Shown: positions 1 through 5,953, counted from the first letter of the stretch. The stretch: 6,337 bases of DNA from Deltaproteobacteria bacterium (GCA_003513855.1 DOTC01000254.1:3673-10009), one strand, 5' to 3'. Notes: generated by a model not told the origin, from the sequence alone. Made by a program: numbers and translations.

Positions 1-1
1 C

Positions 2-127
2 ATCCCCGAGGATGACTATCAGCGGATCCTGGAACGGCTAGCCGCGGCCGGCTACGACACCAAGCGGATCCAGCGGGTCCCGCAGCGATGGCCGGAACCC
101 GAAAACCGGGACCAGCAGGATCGGTAA
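2..127 (+). CDS. Lipocalin (Blc-like), C-terminal fragment
   Basis: An open frame enters from the left edge and runs 41 codons to a TAA stop at 125-127, so only the C-terminus is present. The visible protein begins IPEDDYQRILERLAAAGYD and continues TKRIQRVPQ, followed by a polar tail rich in P, E, D, Q and R. An acidic helix, then a 'GYD/GFD-x-x-R/K-hydrophobic' turn, then a short strand ending in PQ is the usual ending of bacterial outer-membrane lipocalins of the Blc family. These bind lysophospholipids or other lipids at the envelope and are often stress-induced. The lipobox and the barrel motifs lie outside the window, so lipoprotein status cannot be checked. The gene converges on the FAD oxidoreductase, with 2 bp between the two stop codons. 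The family call rests on a short tail and could be wrong. Confidence 0.68.
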   Translation: MPEDDYQRILERLAAAGYDTKRIQRVPQRWPEPENRDQQDR

Positions 128-129
128 CT

Positions 130-1122
130 TCAGCGGTCAGCGGGGAGGCTCACCTTTTTCAGGGCTTCGGCGGCGGCCCAACCGGAAAGCGCGGCGCCCT
201 CGACGCGCGGGGCCGCGAAGGCATCTCCGGCAAGAACCAACGGCGGCGACTGGCCGAGGACGAGACAGGGGCTCTTCTCGACACGAAGGGGTCTGCTGTA
301 GCGCCAACCGTGGATCTGAAATTCCGTTACCGCCGACCCAAGCCACCGTCGCGCGGCCCGGAGCAGCTCCCACCCCGAATCATACCTGTCCCGATCCCAG
401 TGTTCCCTGCTGAATTGCGCGGTCGCATGAATGGTGACCGCCGGTTCGCCGGAGACTCCTTTTCTCTGATTGTCGGCGATCCAGGCGATCGGACCCGCCC
501 CCGGGGACAGACCCCCGGGAGGCGGAATCCGCGAAGGCCCGTCGAGCACCGTCAAGACGGCAAGGCAGCGTTCGTACTCGACGGAATCGAGGCGCGCCGT
601 TTCTCGCGGCGGCAGCGCACTTTCCCCTGCCTTCAGGATCGCGAGCGACTGCGGCACCGGCGGCGTGAGAAGGGCCGCACCCGCCCGGAACGTTTCCCCG
701 CTCTCCAGCTTCGCGACCCAACGGTTTCGATCGCGTCGAAGCGACACGACCCGCTTCTCGAGCAGGACCGGGACTTCGCGGGCGAGGTGCCTGGCGATCT
801 CGTTCATCGTCGGCTTGCCGCGCCACCGGGGGTGACCTTCCGTCCCGTCGCCAAAACTCCGATACCATTCCTCGACCACGCCGAAGGTCCGCCACCGATC
901 CACGGCAGCTGCAAACCGGGGGTCCCGCGCGGTCAAAAACTGCGCCCCGTGGTCGAAGGTGGCCCCACCGATGCGCCGGCTGGCGAGACGACCGCCCGGT
1001 CCCCGGCCCTTGTCGATGACCAGCACATCGCAACCGGTCCGCCTCAGCTCGGACGCGGCGGCAAGTCCCGCCATCCCCGCCCCGACGATCAGGATGTCGA
1101 TATCCTGCGGGCGATTCGGCAC
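130..1122 (-). CDS. Renalase-like FAD/NAD(P)-dependent oxidoreductase
   Basis: A 330-residue flavoprotein of the FAD-dependent amine oxidase/renalase-like superfamily. After a 10-residue lead and strand DIDILIV comes the dinucleotide-binding loop GAGMAG (residues 14-19). The flavin-contact segment IDKGRGPGGRLASRR follows (36-50), then FDHGAQFLTAR (56-66). Near the C-terminus, PLVLAGDAFAAPRVEGAA (294-311) is the second FAD motif, with G299 and D300 positioned for the ribityl chain. No signal peptide or membrane helix is seen, so it is probably cytoplasmic. The start is taken as GTG at 1122 because GGGAGG precedes it by 5 bases; a TTG at 1143 would add seven residues but has no Shine-Dalgarno sequence. 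The gene begins within about 20 bases of the photolyase stop, so the two are probably co-transcribed. The substrate is unknown: bacterial relatives include renalase-type enzymes oxidising isomeric dihydro-NAD(P), but many are uncharacterised. Fold and cofactor are well supported; the reaction is not. Confidence 0.88.
   Translation of the reverse strand: MPNRPQDIDILIVGAGMAGLAAASELRRTGCDVLVIDKGRGPGGRLASRRIGGATFDHGAQFLTARDPRFAAAVDRWRTFGVVEEWYRSFGDGTEGHPRWRGKPTMNEIARHLAREVPVLLEKRVVSLRRDRNRWVAKLESGETFRAGAALLTPPVPQSLAILKAGESALPPRETARLDSVEYERCLAVLTVLDGPSRIPPPGGLSPGAGPIAWIADNQRKGVSGEPAVTIHATAQFSREHWDRDRYDSGWELLRAARRWLGSAVTEFQIHGWRYSRPLRVEKSPCLVLGQSPPLVLAGDAFAAPRVEGAALSGWAAAEALKKVSLPADR
135..159 (+). 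terminator. Possible rho-independent terminator for the lipocalin gene
   Basis: Eight bases after the lipocalin stop, GGTCAGC (135-141) can pair with GCTCACC (148-154) across a 6-base loop, with one central C-C mismatch. Five T residues (155-159) follow directly. Stem plus T-run suits an intrinsic terminator on the plus strand. The stem is short and imperfect, and the element lies inside the last codons of the convergent oxidoreductase gene, so the call is tentative. Confidence 0.35.
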
Positions 1123-1127
1123 GGCAT

Positions 1128-1133
1128 CCTCCC
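1128..1133 (-). promoter_or_regulatory. Ribosome binding site deciding the oxidoreductase start
   Basis: On the minus strand GGGAGG (1133 to 1128) sits 5 bases before the GTG at 1122. The alternative TTG at 1143, which overlaps the photolyase stop as TTGA, has only GGGTACCG just upstream and no purine-rich site at the right distance. This favours the shorter 330-residue protein, which still contains the whole FAD-binding strand. Confidence 0.65.
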
Positions 1134-1139
1134 GGTCCG

Positions 1140-2675
1140 TCAACGGTACCCGCTTTCAAGCCCGTCCAGGAACGTTCGGGCCGCCTGCACGATCTGACGC
1201 CGCCGTTTTCCCTCCATGCGCGCAAGCGTCCGGTAGGGGATCGCCATCCGCGGGTTGTCCCGAAGCCGCGCCTCGTTGACGATCAGGAAATTCCAGTACA
1301 GGTAATTGAACGGACAGGCCTTCGGCCCCAGCTTGACCTTCGGATCGTAGTCGCAGCCGGCGCAATAGTCCGACATCCGATCGATGTACGCGCCGGAGGC
1401 GGCGTACGGTTTCGAGCCCAGCACGCCTCCGTCCGCGTGCAGCGCCATCCCGTGCGTGTTCGGCAGCTCCACCCACTCGAACGCGTCGGCGTACACGACG
1501 AGGTACCACTCCTCCACCTGGGCGGGAGCGATGCCGGCCAGAAGGGCGAAATTGCCCGTGATCATCAGCCGCTGGATGTGGTGCGCGTAGGCGTTGCGGC
1601 GGGTGGCCTCGATCGTTTCCCGCAAACACCGCATGTCCGTCTCCCCGGTCCAGTAGAATTCCGGAAGCGGACGGGCGGCTTCGAGGAAATTGCCCCGCGC
1701 ATAGGCCGGCATCTTCGTCCAGTAGATTCCGCGCACGAACTCTCGCCAGCCCACGATCTGCCGAACGAACCCCTCCACCGCCGGCAGCGGCGCCCGGCCC
1801 TTTCCGAAGGCGTCCAAAGCGGCTTCGCAGACCTCCCCGGCCCCCAGCAGGCCGATGTTGAGGTACGGCGACAGAACGGAATGGAACAGGAAATCCTCCC
1901 CGGTTTTCATCGCGTCCTGATACTCCCCGAACCGGGGCAGACCGCTCGCGACGAAGCGCCGCAGCGCCGCCAGCGCGTCTTTCCGCGTGACGGCCCAGCC
2001 GAAAGGTTCCAACTCCCCGAAGTGATCGGCGAAACGCCGTCCGACGAGCGTCATGACCTCGCGCGTCATGGCGTCGGGAGGAAAGCGCCGCCGGGAGTGC
2101 ACCTTGACGCCCTTCGGCAATGCCCTGCGGTTCAAGGCGTCGTAGTTCCACCGGCCGCCTTCGGGTTTGTCGCCTTTCATGAGCCAGCCCGTCTTCCGGC
2201 GCATGTGCCGGTAGAAGAACTCCATCCGTAGGCTCTTGCGCCCTTGCGCGAAGGCTGCGAACTCCGTCCGCGAGCAGAGGAACCGGCCATCCTCGCGGAT
2301 TTCGACCGGCGTGTTGAATGCGTTTTCCCAGGACAGCATCGTTTCCAGCACCCGGTATTCCCCGGGCTCGGTTGCCACGATCCGGTCCACCTTGTGCCGC
2401 GAGAGCGCCCGGCCCAGCTCGCCCGTAAACGAGCCGGTGTTGCCTTTGTCGTTCATCCGGACATAGTCCACGTCGATCCCCTCGGCACGCAGCGATTCCG
2501 CGAAGTGGCGCATCGCCGACAGCACAAACACGATCTTCTGCTTGTGATGCCGGACGCAGGTCACTTCCTCGCCCACCTCGACCATCAGCACGACATCCCG
2601 TGCGCGGTCGATGCCGCGCAGCGCGCTGAGCGGGCGGCTGAGCTGATCGCCCAAAATGAGCCTGAGTGTCTTCAT
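1140..2675 (-). CDS. phrB: FeS-BCP-type photolyase, probably (6-4)-specific
   Basis: A full-length 511-residue cryptochrome/photolyase of the iron-sulfur bacterial branch (FeS-BCP, formerly 'photolyase-related protein'). These flavoproteins use blue light to repair pyrimidine dimers; characterised members such as Agrobacterium PhrB repair (6-4) photoproducts. The N-terminus MKTLRLILGDQLS opens the alpha/beta antenna domain (about residues 1-140), which in this group binds a lumazine. The helical FAD domain follows. The cluster ligands are visible as C350 (in TDMRC), C438 and C441 (in YCAGCDYDP) and C454 (in PKACPFNYLYWNF). These positions equal the PhrB numbering as I remember it. The substrate-site pair H365/H366 lies in YAHHIQRLMITGNFALL. 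W342 and W390 are present at the PhrB electron-transfer positions. It lacks the short C-terminal features of class I CPD photolyases. The ATG has only a weak upstream GGCAGG. Stop and next gene overlap or nearly overlap. The family is very secure; lesion specificity is inferred. Confidence 0.95.
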   Translation of the reverse strand: MKTLRLILGDQLSRPLSALRGIDRARDVVLMVEVGEEVTCVRHHKQKIVFVLSAMRHFAESLRAEGIDVDYVRMNDKGNTGSFTGELGRALSRHKVDRIVATEPGEYRVLETMLSWENAFNTPVEIREDGRFLCSRTEFAAFAQGRKSLRMEFFYRHMRRKTGWLMKGDKPEGGRWNYDALNRRALPKGVKVHSRRRFPPDAMTREVMTLVGRRFADHFGELEPFGWAVTRKDALAALRRFVASGLPRFGEYQDAMKTGEDFLFHSVLSPYLNIGLLGAGEVCEAALDAFGKGRAPLPAVEGFVRQIVGWREFVRGIYWTKMPAYARGNFLEAARPLPEFYWTGETDMRCLRETIEATRRNAYAHHIQRLMITGNFALLAGIAPAQVEEWYLVVYADAFEWVELPNTHGMALHADGGVLGSKPYAASGAYIDRMSDYCAGCDYDPKVKLGPKACPFNYLYWNFLIVNEARLRDNPRMAIPYRTLARMEGKRRRQIVQAARTFLDGLESGYR

Positions 2676-2721
2676 TCGGCTTGACCTGCCCCACCTGGTC
2701 GGTCGAGAGCCACTCCTGCTT

Positions 2722-2750
2722 CCCGGTGGGGGAGAACCTTGCCCACCGGG
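2722..2750 (-). repeat. Perfect 9-bp inverted repeat between the DoxX-like gene and the photolyase
   Basis: CCCGGTGGG (2722-2730) and CCCACCGGG (2742-2750) are exact reverse complements separated by 11 bases. The hairpin begins 7 bases after the DoxX-like stop and lies about 47 bases before the photolyase ATG. Within the loop on the minus strand, GG and CC around TTCT could add two pairs after a 3-base bulge. No T-run follows on either strand, so it is not a textbook intrinsic terminator. It could be a U-tract-less terminator or attenuator, an mRNA-stabilising stem, or an operator for a dimeric regulator. The symmetry is certain; the role is not. Confidence 0.7.
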
Positions 2751-2757
2751 GCCGCTT

Positions 2758-3120
2758 CTACAGGAGAATGACCACGAGAGACAGAACCAGGAGCGAGAAG
2801 GCCGGCAACGATTTCTTTATGGGATCCCGCACCTTCAGATGCATCGATACGGCACCCAGCATCAGGAGCGCAATGCCTGTTGCCGCAGGTTTTGTGACAG
2901 ACGGAATCCATATTCCGACGAGCAGGAGTATCGCAAGGGAGATCTTGAAAAACCCGACCACCCACAGGAACCACCCGGGAAGACCGTAGGCGGCAAACTC
3001 CTCCTTCATGTTTCGGGCGTCTCCCCCGCGCCAATCGGTCGGCTTCCCGGCGCGCAGCAGCCAGACATTCAAGAGCCCCAGCGCGATTACGATCCGACTT
3101 GCGAGTACTATCGATTCCAT
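2758..3120 (-). CDS. DoxX-like four-helix membrane protein
   Basis: A small integral membrane protein of 120 residues. Four hydrophobic segments are visible at about 3-23, 49-72, 79-96 and 104-120, and the protein ends in the last helix (LVLSLVVILL). The layout is a first helix, a polar loop with RGGDARNMKEEFAAYGLPGW, two closely spaced helices, the short motif MHLKVRDPIKK, and a final helix. This matches the DoxX-like (DoxX_2) family, whose members carry a similar histidine-plus-DP segment before helix four. Function in this family is mostly unknown; some DoxX relatives are linked to quinone, thiosulfate or redox-stress chemistry, but no such activity can be read here. The ATG at 3120 is chosen for the very strong GGGAGGAGG 7 bases upstream; an in-frame TTG at 3141 lacks such support. 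It lies 119 bp after the phosphotransferase gene and 82 bp before the photolyase, so it may start its own transcript. Confidence 0.78.
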   Translation of the reverse strand: MESIVLASRIVIALGLLNVWLLRAGKPTDWRGGDARNMKEEFAAYGLPGWFLWVVGFFKISLAILLLVGIWIPSVTKPAATGIALLMLGAVSMHLKVRDPIKKSLPAFSLLVLSLVVILL

Positions 3121-3127
3121 GTGAGGG

Positions 3128-3136
3128 CCTCCTCCC
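3128..3136 (-). promoter_or_regulatory. Strong ribosome binding site for the DoxX-like gene
   Basis: GGGAGGAGG on the minus strand (3136 to 3128) is separated by 7 bases from the ATG at 3120. It fixes the start eight codons' worth downstream of the longest possible reading frame, whose first codon is a TTG at 3141. Confidence 0.7.
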
Positions 3137-3199
3137 GGCAAGGCAATCAGGCGCCTCCCGCCACAGAAGCGTTGATTCTCCGGATGCCGTGCACGTTCC

Positions 3200-3231
3200 T
3201 ATTGGCAATTACGGAAACGGTTGGTATTGGC
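3200..3231. repeat. TATTGGC direct repeat in the AT-richer gap upstream of the DoxX-like gene
   Basis: On the plus strand TATTGGC occurs at 3200-3206 and again at 3225-3231, 25 bp apart centre to centre. A GCAATTA-type tail follows the first copy directly and the second copy after a few bases (GCAATTATA around 3236-3244). This stretch is clearly richer in A and T than the surrounding genes and is the only sizeable non-coding gap in the window. It is the likeliest place for the DoxX-like gene's promoter, but no convincing -35/-10 pair was found. A GGAAC (minus strand, 3199-3195) followed 19 bases later by TCAAC (3175-3171) faintly recalls an ECF sigma promoter but is too loosely spaced to call. 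Confidence 0.4.
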
Positions 3232-3239
3232 TGTCGCAA

Positions 3240-5423
3240 TTATAGCATCGGGCTTGCGGCAGCAACACGGGTGACGATCCCCAGGTACCCGTCCACCGAC
3301 AGCATGTCGCCGGTGCGGATCCGGTGGATCGCGTCGGGGATCCCGGTGACGCAGGGGATCCCGTACTCCCGCGCGATGATCGCCCCGTGGATCAGCATCC
3401 CCCCCCGACGCTCGACGACGGCGCCCGCCAGCGGGATCGCGAACGTCATGTTCGGATCCACCGCGTCGCAGACCAGGATCTCACCGGCCCGCATCTCGAA
3501 CAGGTCGGCGGTCTTTCGTACAACCCGGGCAGGACCCTGCGCGAAACCCGGCCCCGCGGGGTGGCCCACGAGCTGCCTGTCCTTTTGCAGAAAGGAGGCG
3601 GATTCCATCACCGGAGGAACGCCCCCTCCGGGAGGAGACGACGGATCGTTCAGCATCTCGATCGTAGCCCCACCACCGATGCGGCCGGTCCCTTCCCCAT
3701 CCCTGCCCGAACCTCTCCGGCCCTTCTCCTCGACCGCCCGGGCAAGAGCGACTTGCAGGCGGCCAAGAAAGATGTTGTCGTCGTCCCGGAGCCGGTAGCA
3801 GTCCCGGGCCAGGCCTAGGAGTTCCTCCGCAAAGGTTCGGGCCTCCCCGTCGAACCGGGAGAGAAACCGGTCGCGCAGCGCCGCACCATCCCCGGCACTC
3901 CCCTCGGGGGCCCCCGGCGGACGCCGGGACATTTCCAGGAGAAGGGAAAGGACCCCTCTCCGCCCGGCCTCGCTCCCCGCGGAGCCGAAAAAATCCCCAT
4001 AATCCCGAAACAGACGCCCTACCCGGATCTCGAACTCCGCGTCGCCTCTCCCGTCGCGGCCCACACGTTCCGCGAGGAGCGGGTCGGCGCCAAGGCGCTG
4101 CACCAGGTCGTTCAGCAGGGCATTCCGTTCGAGGGAAAGCATCCCCGTCCCCGAGAGAAGCCGGGTGAATTCGAAGGGGTCCTCGGGAGCGATCTTATCG
4201 TTGTAGAACTGGCCGAAGAGACGGACGCCGTGCGCCAGGGGGATGAACTCGTTTTTGTAGATCCCCTCCCATTTTCTCACCGCCGCCTCCCGTCGCCGGA
4301 TCTCCTCCTCCAGCTTCCCGTCGTCCAGGGCCGGCAGGTCGATGGATACGAGAGCCTCGGCTTCCCGGCCCATAGCGGGGAGGAGTTCCCCCTCGACCCG
4401 GCCCCGTAAGGTTTTCAGGTTGGCGAAGGAGCGCTTGAGGCTTACGTACCAGGACCTGTTGTCGCTTCCGTCCGGCGTCGACCGGGCGGTGACGGGGCGG
4501 GACTGGAGGACGTGAAGCAACCCCTTCCCGAAGCACCACTCCACATCCTGGGGGGAGCCGAAAAACGCCTCGGCGTCGAGGGCCAGGCGGAAGACTTCGG
4601 ACAACTCGGCGTTCGAGAGCGGAGGGCGGTCGGACAGGTCCGCAGGAAGGTCCGACACGACCGTCCCGGCAGGTCCGGGTACCACCCGCTTCTCCCGGAC
4701 CGGGGCATGATGGGAAACCACACTTCCCGTGCCGCGCAATAGAATCCACCGGTCCGGCTCCACCGTGCCATCCACCAGGCCCTCGTTCAGCCCCCAGACC
4801 GACTCCACGACGGCCTGGGCCGGATCGGACGGGCTTTCCCCGAACACGACCCCCGATCGTTCCGCGGGGGCCATCTCCTGGACGAGGACCGCCATTTCAC
4901 TTTCCGCCGGCATCAGCCCCAACTCCTTCCGGTAGAGCAGCGCCCGGTCCGACCACAGAGAAGCGAAGACGAGCCGCACGTTGTCCAGCACGGCGGCCGG
5001 CCCCTTAACGTTCAGAAACGATTCGTGCAATCCCGCGAACGAGGCCTTTACCCCATCTTCCCCCGGGGCCGAGGAACGCACCGCGACCGGACGGTCCCCG
5101 AAGGCCGAACGGATCCCCTCGCGAAGTGCAGCGTCCAGGTCGACCGGCCACGCGGCACGGTCAAAGAGCGTGCGAATCCGAAGCGCCGCGTCCCAGATCT
5201 CCTCCCACCGCATGTCCTCGAACGGCTTGCGCCCGAGTTCCCGCGCGATCGCACCCCGCAGTCCCCCCGACTCGACGAACCGGCGGTACGCTTCGGTCGT
5301 CACGCAAAGAGCCTGCGGTATCTGAAAGCCAGCTGCACCAAGACGTGCCAGCGCCAGGGTTTTGCCCCCGACGAGGGCGCGGTCCGCCCCCGCTGCCTGG
5401 TGGATTGGCAGAAGAACCCTCAC
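3240..5423 (-). CDS. PEP/pyruvate-binding ATP-grasp plus phosphohistidine-domain phosphotransferase (rifampicin phosphotransferase-like)
   Basis: A 727-residue enzyme with the PPDK/PEP-synthase swivelling mechanism, in which ATP phosphorylates a histidine that then transfers phosphate. Residues 1 to about 312 are the PPDK-type ATP-grasp domain: DRALVGGKTLALARLGAAGF with K21, PVAVRSSAPGEDG with R116, VQEMAPAERSGVVFG, and DVEWCFGKG followed by LQSRPVT (E295, R309). Residues about 320-590 are helical and charged, including FTRLLSGTGMLSLERN and YRLRDDDNIFLGRLQ, which resemble the middle domain of rifampicin phosphotransferases. A Gly/Pro/Arg-rich linker (about 568-605) leads to the mobile phosphohistidine domain with GEILVCDAVDPNMT and GGMLIHGAIIAREYGIPCV; H679 is the phospho-acceptor. 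The protein ends there, so the C-terminal TIM barrel of PPDK and PEP synthase is absent. GTG at 5423 is chosen as start because it overlaps the upstream TGA as GTGA; the longer frame from 5504 would add an arginine-rich leader that reads over the neighbour. Family is secure; substrate (drug, metabolite or pyruvate-like) is unknown. Confidence 0.88.
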   Translation of the reverse strand: MRVLLPIHQAAGADRALVGGKTLALARLGAAGFQIPQALCVTTEAYRRFVESGGLRGAIARELGRKPFEDMRWEEIWDAALRIRTLFDRAAWPVDLDAALREGIRSAFGDRPVAVRSSAPGEDGVKASFAGLHESFLNVKGPAAVLDNVRLVFASLWSDRALLYRKELGLMPAESEMAVLVQEMAPAERSGVVFGESPSDPAQAVVESVWGLNEGLVDGTVEPDRWILLRGTGSVVSHHAPVREKRVVPGPAGTVVSDLPADLSDRPPLSNAELSEVFRLALDAEAFFGSPQDVEWCFGKGLLHVLQSRPVTARSTPDGSDNRSWYVSLKRSFANLKTLRGRVEGELLPAMGREAEALVSIDLPALDDGKLEEEIRRREAAVRKWEGIYKNEFIPLAHGVRLFGQFYNDKIAPEDPFEFTRLLSGTGMLSLERNALLNDLVQRLGADPLLAERVGRDGRGDAEFEIRVGRLFRDYGDFFGSAGSEAGRRGVLSLLLEMSRRPPGAPEGSAGDGAALRDRFLSRFDGEARTFAEELLGLARDCYRLRDDDNIFLGRLQVALARAVEEKGRRGSGRDGEGTGRIGGGATIEMLNDPSSPPGGGVPPVMESASFLQKDRQLVGHPAGPGFAQGPARVVRKTADLFEMRAGEILVCDAVDPNMTFAIPLAGAVVERRGGMLIHGAIIAREYGIPCVTGIPDAIHRIRTGDMLSVDGYLGIVTRVAAASPML

Positions 5424-5872
5424 CGGCGGACGTGGAGCTCCGAAACGGACTGGAAGCGGCTGACGACGTAGTAGGCTTCGACCTCGACGCGGAAGACGGC
5501 GCATTCCGGCGACCGGGCGAAGGAGGAAAGATAGGGGTGTTTTTCCAGGAACAGGGCGAGAGAGGCCTCCCGCTCCTCACCAGTTGCCTCGCGGGCGGTC
5601 CCCAGGATGGTCGCCGCCGCCGCTTCGGCGAAATCCTCCTCACGGTTCGACCGGTTGTCGACGAGAAGGGATACCCGCGCGTTTCCGCAAAGGTTCGAGA
5701 ATTTCCGGGTGGGACGGGGGGTGGTGAACACCAGGGTTTTCAGATCCGGCGCCGCGGCGAACGCGATCAGATTCGAGTAGGGCGCCCCCCCGGTTTCCGT
5801 CGAAAGCACCGCCAGGCGCTGCGAGGCCAGTAGTTCCCGGACGATACGCTCCAGCGCAGGTGCATCCTCCAT
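5420..5872 (-). CDS. Pyridoxamine 5'-phosphate oxidase-family flavin protein
   Basis: A 150-residue protein of the FMN-binding split-barrel superfamily (PNPOx-like). A short N-terminal helix ERIVRELLASQRLAVLST leads into the first strand, followed by GGAPYSNLIAFAA (28-40). Then LKTLVFTTPRPTRKFSNL (44-61) has the R-x-x-RK-x-x-NL pattern that contacts the flavin phosphate. NARVSLLVDNRSN (64-76) is the next strand and turn. The C-terminal half, with FLEKHPYLSSFARSPECAVFRVEVEAYYVVSRF, is typical of the small PNPOx-like proteins. It lacks the full length of true PdxH (about 210-220 residues), so a role in vitamin B6 synthesis is not implied; relatives reduce or bind F420, FMN, haem or nitro compounds. 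The ATG at 5872 has AAGGAGG 6 bases upstream; a TTG at 5935 is rejected as the start. Its TGA overlaps the start of the phosphotransferase gene, so the pair is probably translationally coupled. Confidence 0.85.
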   Translation of the reverse strand: MEDAPALERIVRELLASQRLAVLSTETGGAPYSNLIAFAAAPDLKTLVFTTPRPTRKFSNLCGNARVSLLVDNRSNREEDFAEAAAATILGTAREATGEEREASLALFLEKHPYLSSFARSPECAVFRVEVEAYYVVSRFQSVSELHVRR

Positions 5873-5878
5873 TCCGCC

Positions 5879-5885
5879 CCTCCTT
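5879..5885 (-). promoter_or_regulatory. Strong ribosome binding site for the PNPOx-family gene
   Basis: AAGGAGG on the minus strand (5885 to 5879) is 6 bases before the ATG at 5872, near-ideal for a bacterial start. It rules out the longer frame from the TTG at 5935, whose extra 21 residues are arginine- and glycine-rich and unlike the family. Confidence 0.75.
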
Positions 5886-5908
5886 CCTCGATTCCGCAGC
5901 GAAACCCC

Positions 5909-5923
5909 GGAAGTGCATCTTCC
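5909..5923. repeat. Short perfect inverted repeat in the WYL-PNPOx gap
   Basis: GGAAG (5909-5913) and CTTCC (5919-5923) are exact complements around a 5-base loop, in the 81-bp gap after the WYL regulator and about 37 bp before the PNPOx-family ATG. No T-run follows, so it is unlikely to be a terminator. A half-symmetric operator for the adjacent regulator is possible, but a 5-bp stem is weak evidence and may be chance. Confidence 0.25.
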
Positions 5924-5953
5924 CATCAGCAACAAGAACCCTATTTTAAGTCC

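Noticed and set aside
88..1197. Long plus-strand open frame of 369 codons antisense to the FAD oxidoreductase
   Set aside because: Composition is arginine- and proline-rich with no recognisable motif, while the opposite strand encodes clear FAD motifs. Long shadow frames are expected in GC-rich DNA.
1156..2694. Minus-strand open frame of 512 codons in another frame over the photolyase
   Set aside because: It is low-complexity (R, G, A-rich) and shares the strand with a textbook photolyase that keeps every expected active-site residue.
3202..3230. TTGGCA with a 17-base spacer and TATTGG as a plus-strand promoter
   Set aside because: The -10 matches only three of six consensus bases and would drive transcription antisense into the phosphotransferase 3' end; better explained as part of the direct repeat.
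2656..3798. Plus-strand open frame of 380 codons across the photolyase start, the DoxX-like gene and the phosphotransferase end
   Set aside because: It runs antisense over three genes and an intergenic gap with no protein-like pattern.
5424..5504. Longer N-terminus of the phosphotransferase from 5504
   Set aside because: The 27 extra residues are arginine-rich, overlap the flavin protein's coding end by 85 bp and precede the normal family start; GTG at 5423 overlapping the TGA is more natural.
5942..5949. TTAAAATA as a -10 element for the PNPOx-family gene
   Set aside because: No acceptable -35 hexamer was found at 16-18 bases upstream (sequence there reads near GAATCG), so a promoter was not called.
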